Source: Coffea arabica (Eukaryota; Streptophyta; Magnoliopsida; Gentianales; Rubiaceae). Taken from it: DNA of 64,000 bases. A model generated the notes under the pieces. It saw nothing but the letters and a program-made list of their open reading frames with translations. It had not been told where the DNA came from and made no database searches. The stretch covers positions 4,588,001 to 4,652,000 of the forward strand of contig NC_092310.1 in the NCBI RefSeq assembly GCF_036785885.1. Direction: 5' to 3'. A program made the translations under genes and the position numbers. Positions 34,131 to 46,088 of the stretch are shown here, piece by piece. Positions within the stretch are counted from its first letter, which is position 1. Every line of letters begins with the position of its first letter.

Positions 34131-34296
34131 CCGTAGTATCTCATGGACTTTTTCTTTTTCTTTTTCTGTTATTTCTACAGCATGGTAAACCACATAGTAA
34201 AATGACCCATCATTCAAGAACAGGAGCACGGACCACAATGCCCCTCTCCCTAGCCGAGTTTTGGTTTGATTATTTCAGGTAATTAAAGAATTAAAA

Positions 34297-34597
34297 GCCA
34301 CTGGCCATTTGGTCCAGTGGTCATCACTCTATTGAGTGATGCTGGAGGTCAGGGGTTCAACCCCTACCTCCTACAAACTTGCCACCTTACGTGGCCGGTC
34401 TTCTGCCCCCACGGAATAACTTGAACGATCCGCTCCCCCTCCTTAGGGTATGGCGACCTTCCTGATTTATTCAGGATTCGAGTCCCATTGTTAATGTGCT
34501 CGGTGTGGAGTGGGGCCTCCTCTTCCGGGCCGCAGGGGATTAGTCGGGTCCCGTAAGGATTGACCCGGACACCTTTGTGTTGACAAAAAAAAAAAAT
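34297..34597 (+). mobile_element. tRNA-derived SINE with 18-bp target duplication
   Basis: The head has box A (TGGTCCAGTGGTCATC) and box B (GGGTTCAACCCC). The tail domain is GGGGATTAGTCGGGTCCC followed by an A-run. GTAATTAAAGAATTAAAA flanks it at 34279-34296 and 34598-34615, a perfect duplication, so the insertion is recent. Confidence 0.93.
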
Positions 34598-34630
34598 GTA
34601 ATTAAAGAATTAAAAAGACAAACTACTAAT

Positions 34631-34850
34631 TTGGCAGCCTCTAAATTCTGATTCCCCGCCTCCATATTTCTTCTCCGTCCTCCTCTGCAGGTAACTGACC
34701 AACGGGTACCTGAATTCAGATACCAGTTCTTTTACATCTAATTCTTCTTGCTCTTTTTTTTCTTTTTCTCTTACTGTGGTAGAAATCAAGAGCGATGAGC
34801 CAAAAAGAAAAAAAAAAAGCTATCGAATAATTGCGATAGCTGATTTTTCC
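34631..34850 (+). repeat. Duplicated TAF7 5' leader, upstream copy
   Basis: This block matches 35412-35625 nearly base for base in places: the CTCTGCAGGTAACTGACCAA block, then GATACCAGTTCTTTTACA and AATAATTGCGATAGCTGATT. It lacks the following coding exon. It is a partial tandem duplication of the TAF7 5' region, with about 560 bases between copies. Confidence 0.88.
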
Positions 34851-35411
34851 CTTAAGATATTCGACTCGTTCTCAATTCATTTAGACTTGTTCGTTCGTTA
34901 ACAGTTCATTCGAAATTTTATATGAGTCAAGTTCAAACAAATATTTTGGCTCGATAAGTTATCAAACGACAGGAACTCTTTCACGAATTTAAATGATTGT
35001 TACGAATATGGGTCTAATTGTCATTTCACAAAATTTATAGTGCATATTGTACTCCTAATTCCTAATTCCAGGCTTAATCATTCGCAGACATGGGCCTAAT
35101 TGTTTGCGAATGGTTCGTTTATGGTAAACAAGTTGAGCTCGAATTCGAATTTATACTAGAATTTTGCTTAACAAGCCCACTACGAACATATATTTAGAGC
35201 TCGGACAGTATCGAATGAACACAACTTGTTTGAGTAGATTAATGAACATGGCTCAACATATAAAATACTCGTTCGACTCGATTTGTTTACAATTCTAAAA
35301 GTAAGGGAGATAAGTGATATTTTTAAACATTTAGAGGCACTAAGTGATATTAAGATAAACCTCGGGGGAGGTTTCTGATATTATTTCAAATTAGAAATAC
35401 AAACCATTAAT
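34851..35411. other. Sequence between the two TAF7 leader copies
   Basis: No gene. It is rich in TTCGTTCG, CGACTCG and GAGCTCG-like words and ends in a CTCGGGGGAGGTTTCTGAT stretch. This suggests a decayed transposon inserted between the duplicates. Confidence 0.4.
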
Positions 35412-35652
35412 TTCACTTGCTCCTCTAAATTCTCATTACTCTCCTCCATATCTCTCTGCCCTTCTCTGCAGGTAACTGACCAACGGGTGCCTGAATCCAG
35501 ATACCAGTTCTTTTACACTAATTCTTCTTCCTTTTTTTTTTTTTCCTTTCTTTGCCGTGGTAGAAATCAAGAACAATGAGCCACAAATATAAGCTATTCG
35601 AATAATTGCGATAGCTGATTTTTTCCTGTTTTTTTTTGTTGGGTATGCAGGC
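35412..35652 (+). promoter_or_regulatory. TAF7: TAF7 5' leader with an intron acceptor directly before the start codon
   Basis: A TTTTTTTGTTGGGTATGCAG acceptor-like sequence ends two bases before the ATG. This suggests that the leader is spliced, with a possible donor at CTCTGCAG/GTAACT near 35471. The exact transcription start cannot be read from sequence. Confidence 0.5.
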
Positions 35653-38600
35653 ATGGAAGAGCAATTTATACTTCGGCTTCCACCTTCGGTAGCTGAACGG
35701 ATAGACCGGCTCTTGAGCGAAAACGCATCTTCGTCTTCTGATGACAAGTCCTTGGATTTAACCTTTTCCGGTGAGCGACTTTTTTTTTACCATCTCTATT
35801 CTTAAATTTGTGTTCATCAATTGAGAGTTTATATAAGAAGCGTCAAGAAAGGATTTTGATTAGGAATAAGTGCAATTTAATTATTTGGTTTGACTAGTTT
35901 GTATAGAACCTCTACTGAACATTGTTATGCTTCTTCTTTGTTCGGATTAAGGCATGTCAATCATGGTTTTGGAGCTTTTATAGTTTCTGCTCGCTGCTGA
36001 TGTTGCTTCTGCTGGTGCAGCTGAGCTGCTTGTTCCTTCGTTTTTGTAGTGTTTATACTTTATTTCGATCTATTGTTCCCTGATGTTCACCAATGTCAGT
36101 GTTGGCACTGTTTAATTTACTCACACCTGCATGTATATTTCATTTGGTTTTTTTCATGTTTTTGAATCTCACAGCGTGGTTGATTGGTTCGCTGAACAAT
36201 GATTTGAGTAGTCTTTTTAATCTAAAAGATGGTCACTTATTTGCCACTTGTATCTTCAAAAGGGATTGTTTATCTACCTCAAACTTGGTTTAGTCGTCCT
36301 TTATACAATGTGTATAATGATTCTTTCCTATTGGCTTCCAGCTTATGGTTGTATAATCCCATTTAGTTGCTTGAGCTTTTGGTGATTTCTTTTTTTTTCA
36401 TCAGTGTCCTTGAGCATCCTAGTAGATAAGGTTACAGAAAATCAGAGAATGGCAGATGCAATGTATGTTAGGATATTTTTGGACCTTCTTTTAATTGCTG
36501 CTGTTCCTATTGGTCTCAAGTTATAAGTCTTTGGAAAAAATTTGCTAGTTAGGAGATTAAGGAACTTGTTCTGTACATTCATCCGGCCACCAATTGCTTC
36601 TGACTCTTGGCTCTGTTCTCTGTTATATCGCTTTCTCTTCAGAAATTGAGGCTCAACTAGGCTTCTTTTTCTTCTATCCCTAGCCTCACTGATTCTCTTG
36701 AACGATGCATGATATCTTTTCCGTTTTGCTCTTTCTCTCTCTCTCTCTCTCTCTACACACACAGAGACGTATATGGTCCACACTAAATTATTTAACTAGT
36801 AACCTGATCTGGAGCGGTGGTTGTTCTTCTAGGATCTTGTTCTTATATTGAAGTGTGCCCTTGACCATTTTTTCTAAACCTTTTTGGAAAGTGGGAAGCA
36901 GGAAAGCGAATACACATGATGTGCAACTTAAACTGCCATAAACAGTCTCAGTTCAACTGAAATAGGATTCATGTCTTTTCAGTGAAGATCTCATCTGTGT
37001 TAGAGATGTTAAAATGAGAATCTGGTTACAAATATGCAAATCTTTAACCCCCAACCAGTTTTTACGGGACAATGTTGGGAGGATGGAATAGTAATGTAAT
37101 CAGATTACCAATATGAGGTTCATTTGGTAAAGGAGTATGAGCCAAGGAATGGGTATATATTTAAATGATGCATATTGTTGGTGCTTGGAAGGATTTTATC
37201 TGAATTGGTATGTTGCTTTCATTTCCTGGACATATGTAAATGGGGCAATTTCGAAATTTATCCCATACTTGATGTCGAAAGACTAATTTTACAAAGAAAA
37301 TACATGGATAAAATACAAAAGGCAGTCAGAAAAACAGCATTTTCCAATTTCCATCATCCTTGTGGCTGTGAGACAAATCCTTTTCCATCTGTACTCCTCA
37401 CTTTATGCCCACAGCCCCTGTAATCTCTATCTCTCCCTCCCCCTCTTCTGCTAGCTCTAGCTCTTTGTCTTTTGCTTGTCATAGCTCTTCACTAGTTGTG
37501 ACATTGCTGTAGTGACCATTGATATTTTGCTTGAAAAGATGCAACAGTTCAGTAGATTCTCAATTTATGTAACGGAAGAAGCATTTTGATATCTACAAAT
37601 AAATTTGTTATTTTGGATGTCGGTGGATCTAACATGGGTTGTGATTCAATCTTGGGACTTGGATTATTTTGTTTGTAGTTTTTTGTAGTCTTTTGGAAAT
37701 TGAATGGATGTAGGAGGTCTAGGGAGCTGAGTGGTGTTTATTTTTTGTGTAGTATGGAGGTTGAAGAGGCGTGGTTCATCCTTGGCATTATTGTTAGTCT
37801 CTTTTATATGATTTTCAATGACTTCTCTTTGATTGTTTTTCACAAAAAGGAGTTGAATTGTGTAAAATTGGCCTCTTCAGATAGCTGTGGTGGTTGCTGG
37901 TGGTAGTCTCGCACTACTTGTGGGGAGTAGGGGAAGGCAGACTGGTCATTGCTACTGGGAAAGGGGAGAAGGAAGAAAAATGGTAAAAGAATTAAGAAAT
38001 AGGAGTCATAAAGGAAACTTTTCAGGGGGGGAAAAAGACTTCAAACCAATTCCTAAATTTTCAATCAAATGCTTTGTTGGCTTTGATAACACCAATGCTG
38101 ATTCTCTAGCATATCACTCCCATCCAATTTTGACTCCCAAATGGAAACAAATCAACCCCTAAGGTTAATTCAGAGTTGATTGATATCATGAGATGAATCA
38201 TTGTCTTTCAACTTCACTGAGGGTTATACACGTTTAAAATGCGTTCAAGTGAATCCACAACTTTGTCTAATCATGAACAATGAGGTTGAAACATTATTTA
38301 TATGTCAGTCCAAGTAATCACACAAATTCAAGATTCTGAATGTAACAGATGAAATTGCATCTGAATGAACACTTTCTGTCGACTGTCCCAGCATGAAAAA
38401 TTAGAATTGGACCACTTTAGACTTGGTGGACTAAAGTTAACGAATTTCTGTGAAATTTCATGAGTTACTATGGTTGTACATGTTATTGTTTGTTACACTG
38501 CCAGCATTTAAAAGTCCTCCTGAATCCGTAGTTGGTTGACATGAATTTTATTTTCTTCATCATTCTACTTCTTGAGGGCTTGATTGATATTTTGTAGAGG

Positions 38601-40025
38601 ATGGGAGAAGTGGCACATTTTCAATAGGAAACGATCACTTCCCTGCATTTCTTTTGGATTTACCTGGCATTGTGGAGTCATACAAAACCTATGATGATAG
38701 CGTGCTGATTAAAAGTGCAGATATTGGTCAAGTATGCTGTCAGCTTGCCAATTATTGCTTTGTAACATACATGGCATCTGAAGAGTTCCTAGTTCAATTT
38801 TGTAAAATTTGTGATGTCTTGCAGATGATTATGGTGAAGGAGGAAGGTGACAGTGTTCCAGGTGAGGTGGAGTACAGACATGGCCTTACCCCTCCGATGA
38901 GGGATGCTCGAAGGCGAAGGTTCCGCAGAGAACCAGATCTAAATGTATGTGGCCTTGTGAACTGTCTCTTCTTCCAGTATCCTCTCTCTCTCTCTCTGTT
39001 ACACACACAAAAAAATGCGCAAAACTAAGACATAGACACAAACAATGATACATTATGGCTGCAGTGGGTGTAAGAAAGGGACAGAAGTAGATGAGACTAT
39101 CGCATGAATTTTCCATCAGATGCCATCACCTTACCTTTCAAATTTCTCCAAGAGTAAGCAATAACAGTTGATTAAAGCCTACAATGGGAAAAAACAATTT
39201 GTGAGATAGTGCTACGTAATGGCTTTTCCCATGCCCCTAGGTAGTGTTGTTCATAGGCATGAAGTGTCTATTACATATTTTGCAACTGTAGACATGTCTG
39301 CATGGGTAGGTATACAAGTTAAACATTGTGTGCTACTATTAAATTGGTATTTATTTGAGTGAGTTATGAGACGTGTGTCATTTTGCAGCCTGAGCTGGTC
39401 CGGCGTGCTGAGAAAGATTTGCAGAATATTATGGCTGGTGGAACAGCTGAGAATATTGATATCCTTCCAGTTATTCTGGCTTTCAGAACTTGAAGTAGTC
39501 AGCTTTTATGGATTTATTGAGACTTTAGCTACGTATTAAATTTTCTTTAGTTCATACTGGCACAGATGATCGTGTTGTTGTACTTGCATATTAGAATCTT
39601 AACTTGTCAAGATGACTTTTCATTCTTCTGGCTGTTGGTCCAATCTCATACTTTGTTTTGTTCGTTTCACTGTTAGATGTAGCAGGGAGGTCATGCGCAT
39701 CAATTGAAGAAGGAATTCAGAATTCCACCTTCTTTTGATATTTACAGTTGTGACTTGAGATGATTGTGGAATTTTAATGGATACTGTGAAGCTGTGCATT
39801 CCTAAGATAGATTTTCTTCATAGTGTATAATTTTATTGTTGTTATTCCTTGACAAACTTACATGTTGAAGCCATTGAGCATGAGGAAGATGGTGAGGAAA
39901 ATGCTCGTAATGTAAGTAAGAAGGTGGAACCTAAGCCTCCAGAGAAGCCTGACATACCTGAGGCTGGGACAGCTGGTGGAGAGCCAGACAGAAGCGATTC
40001 TGATGAGTCTGATTATTCAATATGA
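35653..40025 (+). CDS. TAF7: TFIID subunit 7 (TAF7), five coding exons
   Basis: TAF7 is a subunit of the general transcription factor TFIID. Coding exons are 35653-35770, 38598-38731, 38825-38944, 39389-39458 and 39862-40025. They sum to 606 bases and encode 201 residues, about the length of other plant TAF7 proteins. The TAFII55-type domain occupies roughly residues 5-145, with MEEQFILRLPPSVAERIDRL, HFPAFLLDLPGIVESYKTYD, IKSADIGQM, YRHGLTPPM and PDLNPELVRR. The C-terminal tail is acidic and ends DESDYSI. Introns 1-3 are GT-AG. Intron 4 is AT-AC with U12 consensus at the donor and branch site. Read this way the frame is perfect, while reading through the donor gives a quick stop at about 39491. 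Intron 1 is 2.8 kb and holds repeat sequence. No lesion was seen. Confidence 0.93.
35771..38597 (+). other. TAF7 intron 1 (2.8 kb)
   Basis: A large intron with T-rich sequence, a CT microsatellite near 36730 and the inverted dispersed repeat copy B at 38073-38271. No separate gene was recognised. Its open frames are short and lack family features. Confidence 0.7.
38073..38271 (-). repeat. Dispersed repeat, copy B (no U2 insert)
   Basis: Reverse complement of copy A at 32576-32834. It contains a single CCCATCCAA site where copy A carries the U2 fragment, so it shows the pre-insertion state. Confidence 0.8.
39459..39861 (+). other. U12-type AT-AC intron in TAF7
   Basis: The donor is ATATCCTT, an exact match to the U12 5' splice consensus. 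Near the end, TTCCTTGAC (39845-39853) matches the U12 branch consensus, and the acceptor is AC (39860-39861), 8 bases after that motif. Splicing joins GAGAATATTG to ATGTTGAAGCC in frame (residues ENIDVEAIEHEED). Confidence 0.9.
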
Positions 40026-41539
40026 TGGAGGTCCTTTATTTAAACTTGAGTATCTGGTTCTGCTGGGTGGTTAGACCTACTATTTGCAAATTTAACTTTG
40101 TAAGGTCATGGTTCGTCAACAAAACTTTATGTCTAAGGGTTTATAGTTAAAGGAAGTTTAGTAGTTTTATGTGTGTGCCCTGTTTGGATCTTGTTGGTAT
40201 TGATAGCCTATTTGAGATTCGACATTTCTGTGGTTTTTCAAACATTGGATAGGTTGTATATATCAATACACTAATTAGATCTAATGAGCGGGCAATCTTT
40301 GTAGTAATTGATAGTTTGGTTTCTGGGAGTGCACAATATACAGATTAGGGACTCCAAACTTCAGACCCCATAGTGTATATGCATGCACCATTCATAAATT
40401 CATTTCAAACTATCTTACCAGAGTTCTAGATGTATTTATTGAAAGGTAATCTACAATCTGAGATTAGTGGAAGAGAAGCGAGTTGATATATATGATTGTG
40501 GTTTGAACAAAATACTTCCACCAAAGGTCACAGTACTAAACTTTGTTCAATCTGGAAATGATCTTAACTAGGGATTTGTTATTGGTTTGTCTGCAGGATT
40601 ATTATAATAAACTTGCTGTTTAGTGTGAAATATGATTGTGGAGAACATATGAATATGATGATATGATGACTGAGGATCTTAATGTTCGAGTTTATGGATA
40701 TGCCTCCTCCAGATGTGCCTGTCTTTTGGTCCTTTTTGTGCCATCTTTCTTCCATGAATTCCCAAGAATTAAATCTGTAGTGGCTGGCATGAATTGTTCA
40801 TCAATAGTATCTGTTACAAACAATTAGTCAGGAAGCATAAGGATGCTGTAGCCTGTGGGCTGATGTCATCTTTGTCTTTTCTTTATATTGGCTTGTGTGA
40901 TAATGCCATTTTTATTTCTTTACCTTGGTTTCTCCATCTGCATTTTGGGAATCTACCTAAATATTGGCTTATTTCTAGCTAAGAATTTCGGCTGTAATTG
41001 CTTAAGAAATCCTAGAAGATGGTGAATGAAACTTTATGTCACTTCAAACAAGACCTTTTGACTCTCTTAACATCTCTATATTGTAAGAATCATATAAGAG
41101 ATTTAAGTAGCCTTGGAACAAAGAACTTAGTCCTTTTTTTTCTCTCATTAGGGGAGAAAGTCTTGTAAAGAGGAACTTGGAGAAATACTTCATTGTACAA
41201 CTCATTTTGGTGAAGAAATAGAACATCTTGGGAGCTTGTTCATCTAAGCTTTTCTCATTTTTCTTTACTTGTGATTCAATATGAGTTCATGCAATGAATC
41301 TATGAGCTTTATTGTCTTATTTCTTATTTTGAAATAAATTTTTAGATCTAGGGAGTAGATGAAACTTTTGGTACTATAATATGAGTTGAATGTAATTTAT
41401 ATTTGTTACGTCTTGTATTAACTTGTCTATTTATACATTCTTATTATTTGTTGGTATTAATCATCAATAGCAAGTTTTTAGTTATTGTTGCTCAATGAAA
41501 AATAGGTAATAATGATGGAACAAGATAAATGGAACTTAA
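40026..41539. other. TAF7 3' UTR and intergenic sequence
   Basis: No second gene is supported. Several polyadenylation-like words occur in the first 600 bases. The open frames near 40636-40982 have no family features. Confidence 0.5.
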
Positions 41540-41995
41540 GGAGTAGGCTCACGAGAGTAGAGGTACACTTAAGTGGATTTTTCTCACCATTTCATGTAGC
41601 TGAATGACTAGATTTAGTTCTTTACCATGAGAATAGAAAAGACTAAGCTAGTTTAATCCACTACATCATGAGAATGAGATTTGGCAATATTGGAAATGAA
41701 TCTCTAATTAAATAAGAATAGTAATAAGAGGTAAAATTCATGCACTTGTATTTTTGGACCATTAGTAGATTCTACACCCTAGAACTTGGATATTTAGTGA
41801 ATTTTTTCCAAGAGTTTCTCTCTATGAGTTTGTTGGTTAAAAGTTAGTAAGTGATTTGGTTGCTTTTTCTTGCTCTTTATTTGATATTAGTCTAAATAAT
41901 AAGGTAAGTTAAGAATCTAGTACTTGTATATTAGCTCCTCGTGGGATCGACCCGAATTATTCTAAACTATTAAGTTGGTCTACATACTTGCAGTA
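41540..41995 (+). repeat. Probable LTR 3' fragment of an unassigned retroelement
   Basis: CTCCTCGTGGGATCGACCCG near 41936 is the kind of block found close to the 3' end of plant LTRs. The preceding 400 bases have LTR-like composition. It abuts the truncated copia element. No ends or target duplication could be fixed. Confidence 0.35.
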
Positions 41996-42004
41996 AAATG
42001 GGCA

Positions 42005-45000
42005 TATTTTGGAATTAAACTTACACATATATCTAAATCCCGCCAGACACAGAACAATTCTTCATTGGTCTTATCAATTTCAAGACAAAGAAAGTGCTTT
42101 ACCTCCCCGATCTCTTTCATTTGGAAACGTACAAACACCTATAATGATTAAATCATCAACATATACAAGGGCAATAGCTGACAACCACTGCTAGCTTCAT
42201 GAACATATTAGAATTTGTAGGTGCTACAGAATATCTACTTTGAAGTAAGAACACAGCTATCTTGCCATACCATACTCTTTGTGTTTACTGTAATCCATAC
42301 AAACTCTTCTTCAATTTGCACTTGTAACTTGATCGGATTGTGTCTTCAAACGTCTGTGGTTGATCCATATAGATTTTCCGATCTAGTTCTCTATGAAGGA
42401 AAGCATTTTTGACATTCACCTACCAAAGCTTCGATGACTTGCTGGTTGCAAGTAATGACGGGACTCGAAATGTGGTCAACTTTGCTACTGGGCTAAATAT
42501 TTCATCATAATCTAGCCCATATTTCTAAGAAAATCCATGAGCAATGAGGTGTGCCTTGTACCTCTCAACTGAGCGATCTGAATGAGTCTTAACTTGGTAG
42601 ACCCATTTGCAAGAGATAGGTTTGACATCCCTTTGTTTGAAAAAAGATCCCAAGTCTCATTTTGTCTAAGTGCTTGAATCTCTTTCTCCATGGCTGTCTT
42701 CCACTCAGTACTTTGAACTGCCTCCTAGTAAGTAGATGGTTCAACTACTCCATCATCTTTTGTCAAAGCTACATTAGTGTATCTGATATTTGGCTTCTTT
42801 TGTCTAGTTGATATCTGTAGTTGTATAGATGAAGTACCATCACATTCAATCTCCTAGTATTGGCTTCGCCTTTCATCTTTTGGGGTTAGAGCTTGTACTC
42901 CTATTCACGAAGAACTTTCACTTTTCTCAAGTGAACAAACATTGGTTATGTCGTCAGCTCCCTCTTGATATGCGTCTAGCTTATTGGTTTCAGGTTGATC
43001 ATTACATCTCTCTTGTAGCTTCTCTTTTAACTCCCGCGAGTCTAGCAATAATGTTGCCTATGGTGACCACTAGGATGATGCCTCATCAAGTACCATATTT
43101 TGTGAGACATAACATTTTCCAGTTGTGGAATCATAACACTTCCAGCCTTTCTGTTGATTATCATAGCCCATGAATATACAACGAATGGCCATCTTATTGA
43201 ACTTGGGTCGTAGATGATCTAGCACAAATGCTATACTCTTAAGTGAGTAATATTAGGTTTAGCATTCCACAGTTTGTCAACTGGAGAAATAAAGCTTAAC
43301 TTAGGCTGAGGTAGCCTGTTGGTTACATGGACAAACATTTTCATGCACCCAGGCCAAAAATGTAGACATACACTTTTGGCATGTAGCATGCTCCTGTAGA
43401 TCTCTGTAAGATGTCTATTCTTCCATTTAGCTACTCCATTTTGCTAAAACATACCAGGACAAGTCAGCTGCCACCTAATCTTGGAGTCCTGGAAGAATCT
43501 ATTGAACTCATCTGATGTTTATTCACCTCTGTTGTCTACGGCGCAGGTACCTTATCCTTTGGCCTATTTCTTTCTTGACCTTCTTCTTGAATTCTTTGAA
43601 CCTGTTTAAGGCTTATAACTTTTCTTTCATAAAGTCAACCCAAACACATCTAGAATAATCATCAATAAAGGTAATCATGTACCTTATACCACTGATTTGT
43701 GGTTCTTTCACTCTACCAAACACATCTAACTGAATTAGCTCCAAAAGCACCTTGGTTCTGAACTTTGACTCCTTGTATGTAAGTTAATGAGCTTTTCCAT
43801 GTTAGCAACCTACACAAACAATGTCTTCTCGGACACCTAATTGATGAAGTCCTCTAAGCATCGACTTCATCATCATGATCTTCAACTTGTGGTAACTAAC
43901 ATGCCCCAATCTAGCATGCCGTAGATCAACTGTCTCGTTCTTTCTCATCTTATCAACATAGGCTTCTTGAGTTGACATCATATACACTGATTCTAATTGT
44001 TTCCCTTGCATGGTTGGTGTACCTATAACTTTTAGATGTTGATATACGTTGACATTATCTAGTTCGAGCAATGCGTAGTTATCGAAAGCTGTCAATTGAG
44101 AAACTGATAGTAAATTCTTCTTCATTTCAGGTATATGGTACACAAGGTGCAACTCCACATGTTAAGTGTTGTATTGAGGTAGTATCACCATATTATCAAT
44201 GTGAGTAATTGGTAATATGAAATTATCAGCTGTCACTACCAATTGGATGCCTTTGTACTCTGTCAAATTTATTAGCTTTTCTTTGTCTCCAGTCATACGG
44301 TTAGAACAACTAGAGTCAATAATCCAATTATCAATATAGATGACAGGTTTAGTACTTATCGCATGTAGCAAAATGTGAGCTCTTGCACTGCAAATGGTAC
44401 CTAGACATCCCAATCTTTATCAGTCTCATTCATTTTTTTTGGAGGATGTAGCAGCATTATCTTCTGCTGGTAGGGATCTACAAAATTTTGTGTGGTGCCC
44501 TTTCTTACCGCAATTGTAGCATTCATCGTTTCACCATTTCTAGTTGACTGGAGACCATTGACATCATTTGTTTTGGCCATTTGCTCCTTGACTCTGGCCA
44601 ACTCCCTCTCAATTGTTGCTCTTCCACTTATTCTGCTACCATGGGCTCCACTTACCATTTGAGTTATTTTATTTATTCGCTGGTCTCCTATTTTCGGCTT
44701 GAGATCCTCTCTTTTTGGTAAAGAGAGCTTTTTCTTCTTCTTTGATAGATACTTTAGACATAGAGCTTCCTCATTGGCAAGTAAACCTTTCAACTCATTT
44801 AAGGTTGGCTTCTTGACCCAACCATAGGCAGTAATGATAAGACCCCTGTATTTAGGCCTGTCAACGGGTCGGGTCTAGACCCGGATCCGGACCGGATCCG
44901 TGAAATTATTGCGGGTATGGGTAGGGATTTAATTCCGTTTTCCGGATTCGGATCCGGATCCGTTTTGTCAAACAAAAAAACGGGTCGGATACGGAATATA

Positions 45001-45640
45001 GTATTCCGGCCCATATTAGACCCGGATCCGGATATAAATGAATTAATAATTTTAAATATATATATTTATCAATATAATTTGATTAGAGTGATGTATTTTA
45101 ATAAAGTTAATTTGATTTCTTTTCTTATTTGGTTTTTTCTTTGCATTAGTTAAAAATTAGTTTACAAATATATTTTTTTTTCATTTTTATTAGAAATTAT
45201 AAATTTTGCTAAATTTGTTCGGGTAGACCCGGATCCGGATCCGGAACATAGAATAAAAGACCCGTCGGGTAAACGGGTCGGGTCCGGGTCGGCGTAGTAA
45301 TTCGGGTCCGGGTCCGGAATAATGAATTCCGGCCCGGACCCGGCCCGTTGACAGCCCTACCTGTATTCCAGTCTTAAGGCATGGATAGCAATTCTCTGCA
45401 TTTTGGTTTCTGTGATTGCATTTTAGGAATCGAATTTGGATATTTCATCACAAATTGATTTTACTTTGGAGAAATAATGAATTACTGTCATATTTTGTTG
45501 AGAAATAGACAATAATTCATTTTCGAGCTTTTGAAACTCCGCGTCATTCTTTGCAGAGAGTGCCCTGAGTGTATCCCATGCCTCTTTTGGAGTCCTAGCA
45601 TCTTTGATCCGGTGTAATAAATCATCTTCCACAGCCATTG
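42005..45640 (-). pseudogene. copia gag-pol, multiply frameshifted
   Basis: The gag UBN2-type piece lies at 45638-45423 (KDARTPKEAWDTL). A CCHC zinc knuckle is readable near 44470-44520 in a shifted frame (CYNCGKKGHHTKFC). The protease motif is at about 44300-44335 and reads WIIDSSCSN where DSG is expected. The pre-integrase domain is at 44158-43802 (LRHARLGHVSYHKL). The integrase core is readable near 43620-43690 ([14 protein letters not shown]). Reverse transcriptase is near 42450-42530 (DYDEIFSPVAKLTTFR) and 42140-42170 (YVDDLIIIG). Stops and shifts separate almost every block, so no functional protein is possible. Confidence 0.87.
44853..45359. mobile_element. hAT-type MITE copy 1 (507 bp) in the copia gag
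   Basis: The ends are TAGGCCTGTCAACGGG and its near-complement CCCGTTGACAGCCCTA. It is flanked by a perfect 8-bp duplication CCTGTATT (44845-44852 and 45360-45367). The interior is rich in GGATCCGG and CGGGTC words at both ends with an AT-rich middle and no coding region. A second copy in the opposite orientation lies at 56005-56538. Confidence 0.92.
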
Positions 45641-46088
45641 TTAAAGCACACAGATTTGCTAACTTTAACTTTCCACTTTTAAAGTAGCTCTGCCTTCGTT
45701 AGTAGTGATGTGTCATCTCCACCAACAACGAGCCACAAATCTTGTCCAAATAGGTAGAACTTCATACGAGTCCTCTAGGAACCATAGTTGTTGGAATTGA
45801 TATTTAATTTATCAACATTTCCAACTGAGACAGCAACCTCTGTCATAGCTAATTTTTATGACTTACACTTTAGTAATTGTGTGATATCAAAAAATTTCAG
45901 TGTTTCACTGTGCTTCTGGAGAATCTCTTCTCATATTGGCCCTGTGCGTGTACCTGCAAAATAAAGATTTTATCAAGAGCCAGTCCATAATAGACTTGCT
46001 CTAATACCAAATTGTTGGATTGTGCTGGGTTCTAATAATAAATTAATGGATTAAATCCACTAATAATGGAGGCAAATGAACAATTTTA

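Larger units (their letters stand above)
42000..46013 (-). mobile_element. Degenerate Ty1/copia element, minus strand
   Basis: On the minus strand the order is: LTR end at 46014, primer site complementary to initiator tRNA-Met (TGGTATTAGAGC, one change from TGGTATCAGAGC), gag, protease, integrase and reverse transcriptase. It is truncated after the YVDD motif at about 42140-42170, so RNase H and the 3' LTR are missing. Its gag is interrupted by a hAT MITE. Many frameshifts mark it as old. Confidence 0.88.

Noticed and set aside
34297..34380. tRNA gene at the box A/box B sequence
   Set aside because: It is the head of a SINE with an A-tail and an 18-bp target duplication; no complete cloverleaf is formed.
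36442..36783. Minus-strand frame with RERERER repeats in TAF7 intron 1
   Set aside because: It is translation of a CT microsatellite inside an intron.
39459..39494. TAF7 ending early by read-through after exon 4
   Set aside because: The U12 donor, branch site and AC acceptor give a 201-residue protein with the expected acidic tail, while read-through gives an atypical truncated C-terminus.
40636..40982. Possible small gene downstream of TAF7
   Set aside because: Two short overlapping frames without recognisable motifs, splice signals or codon bias.
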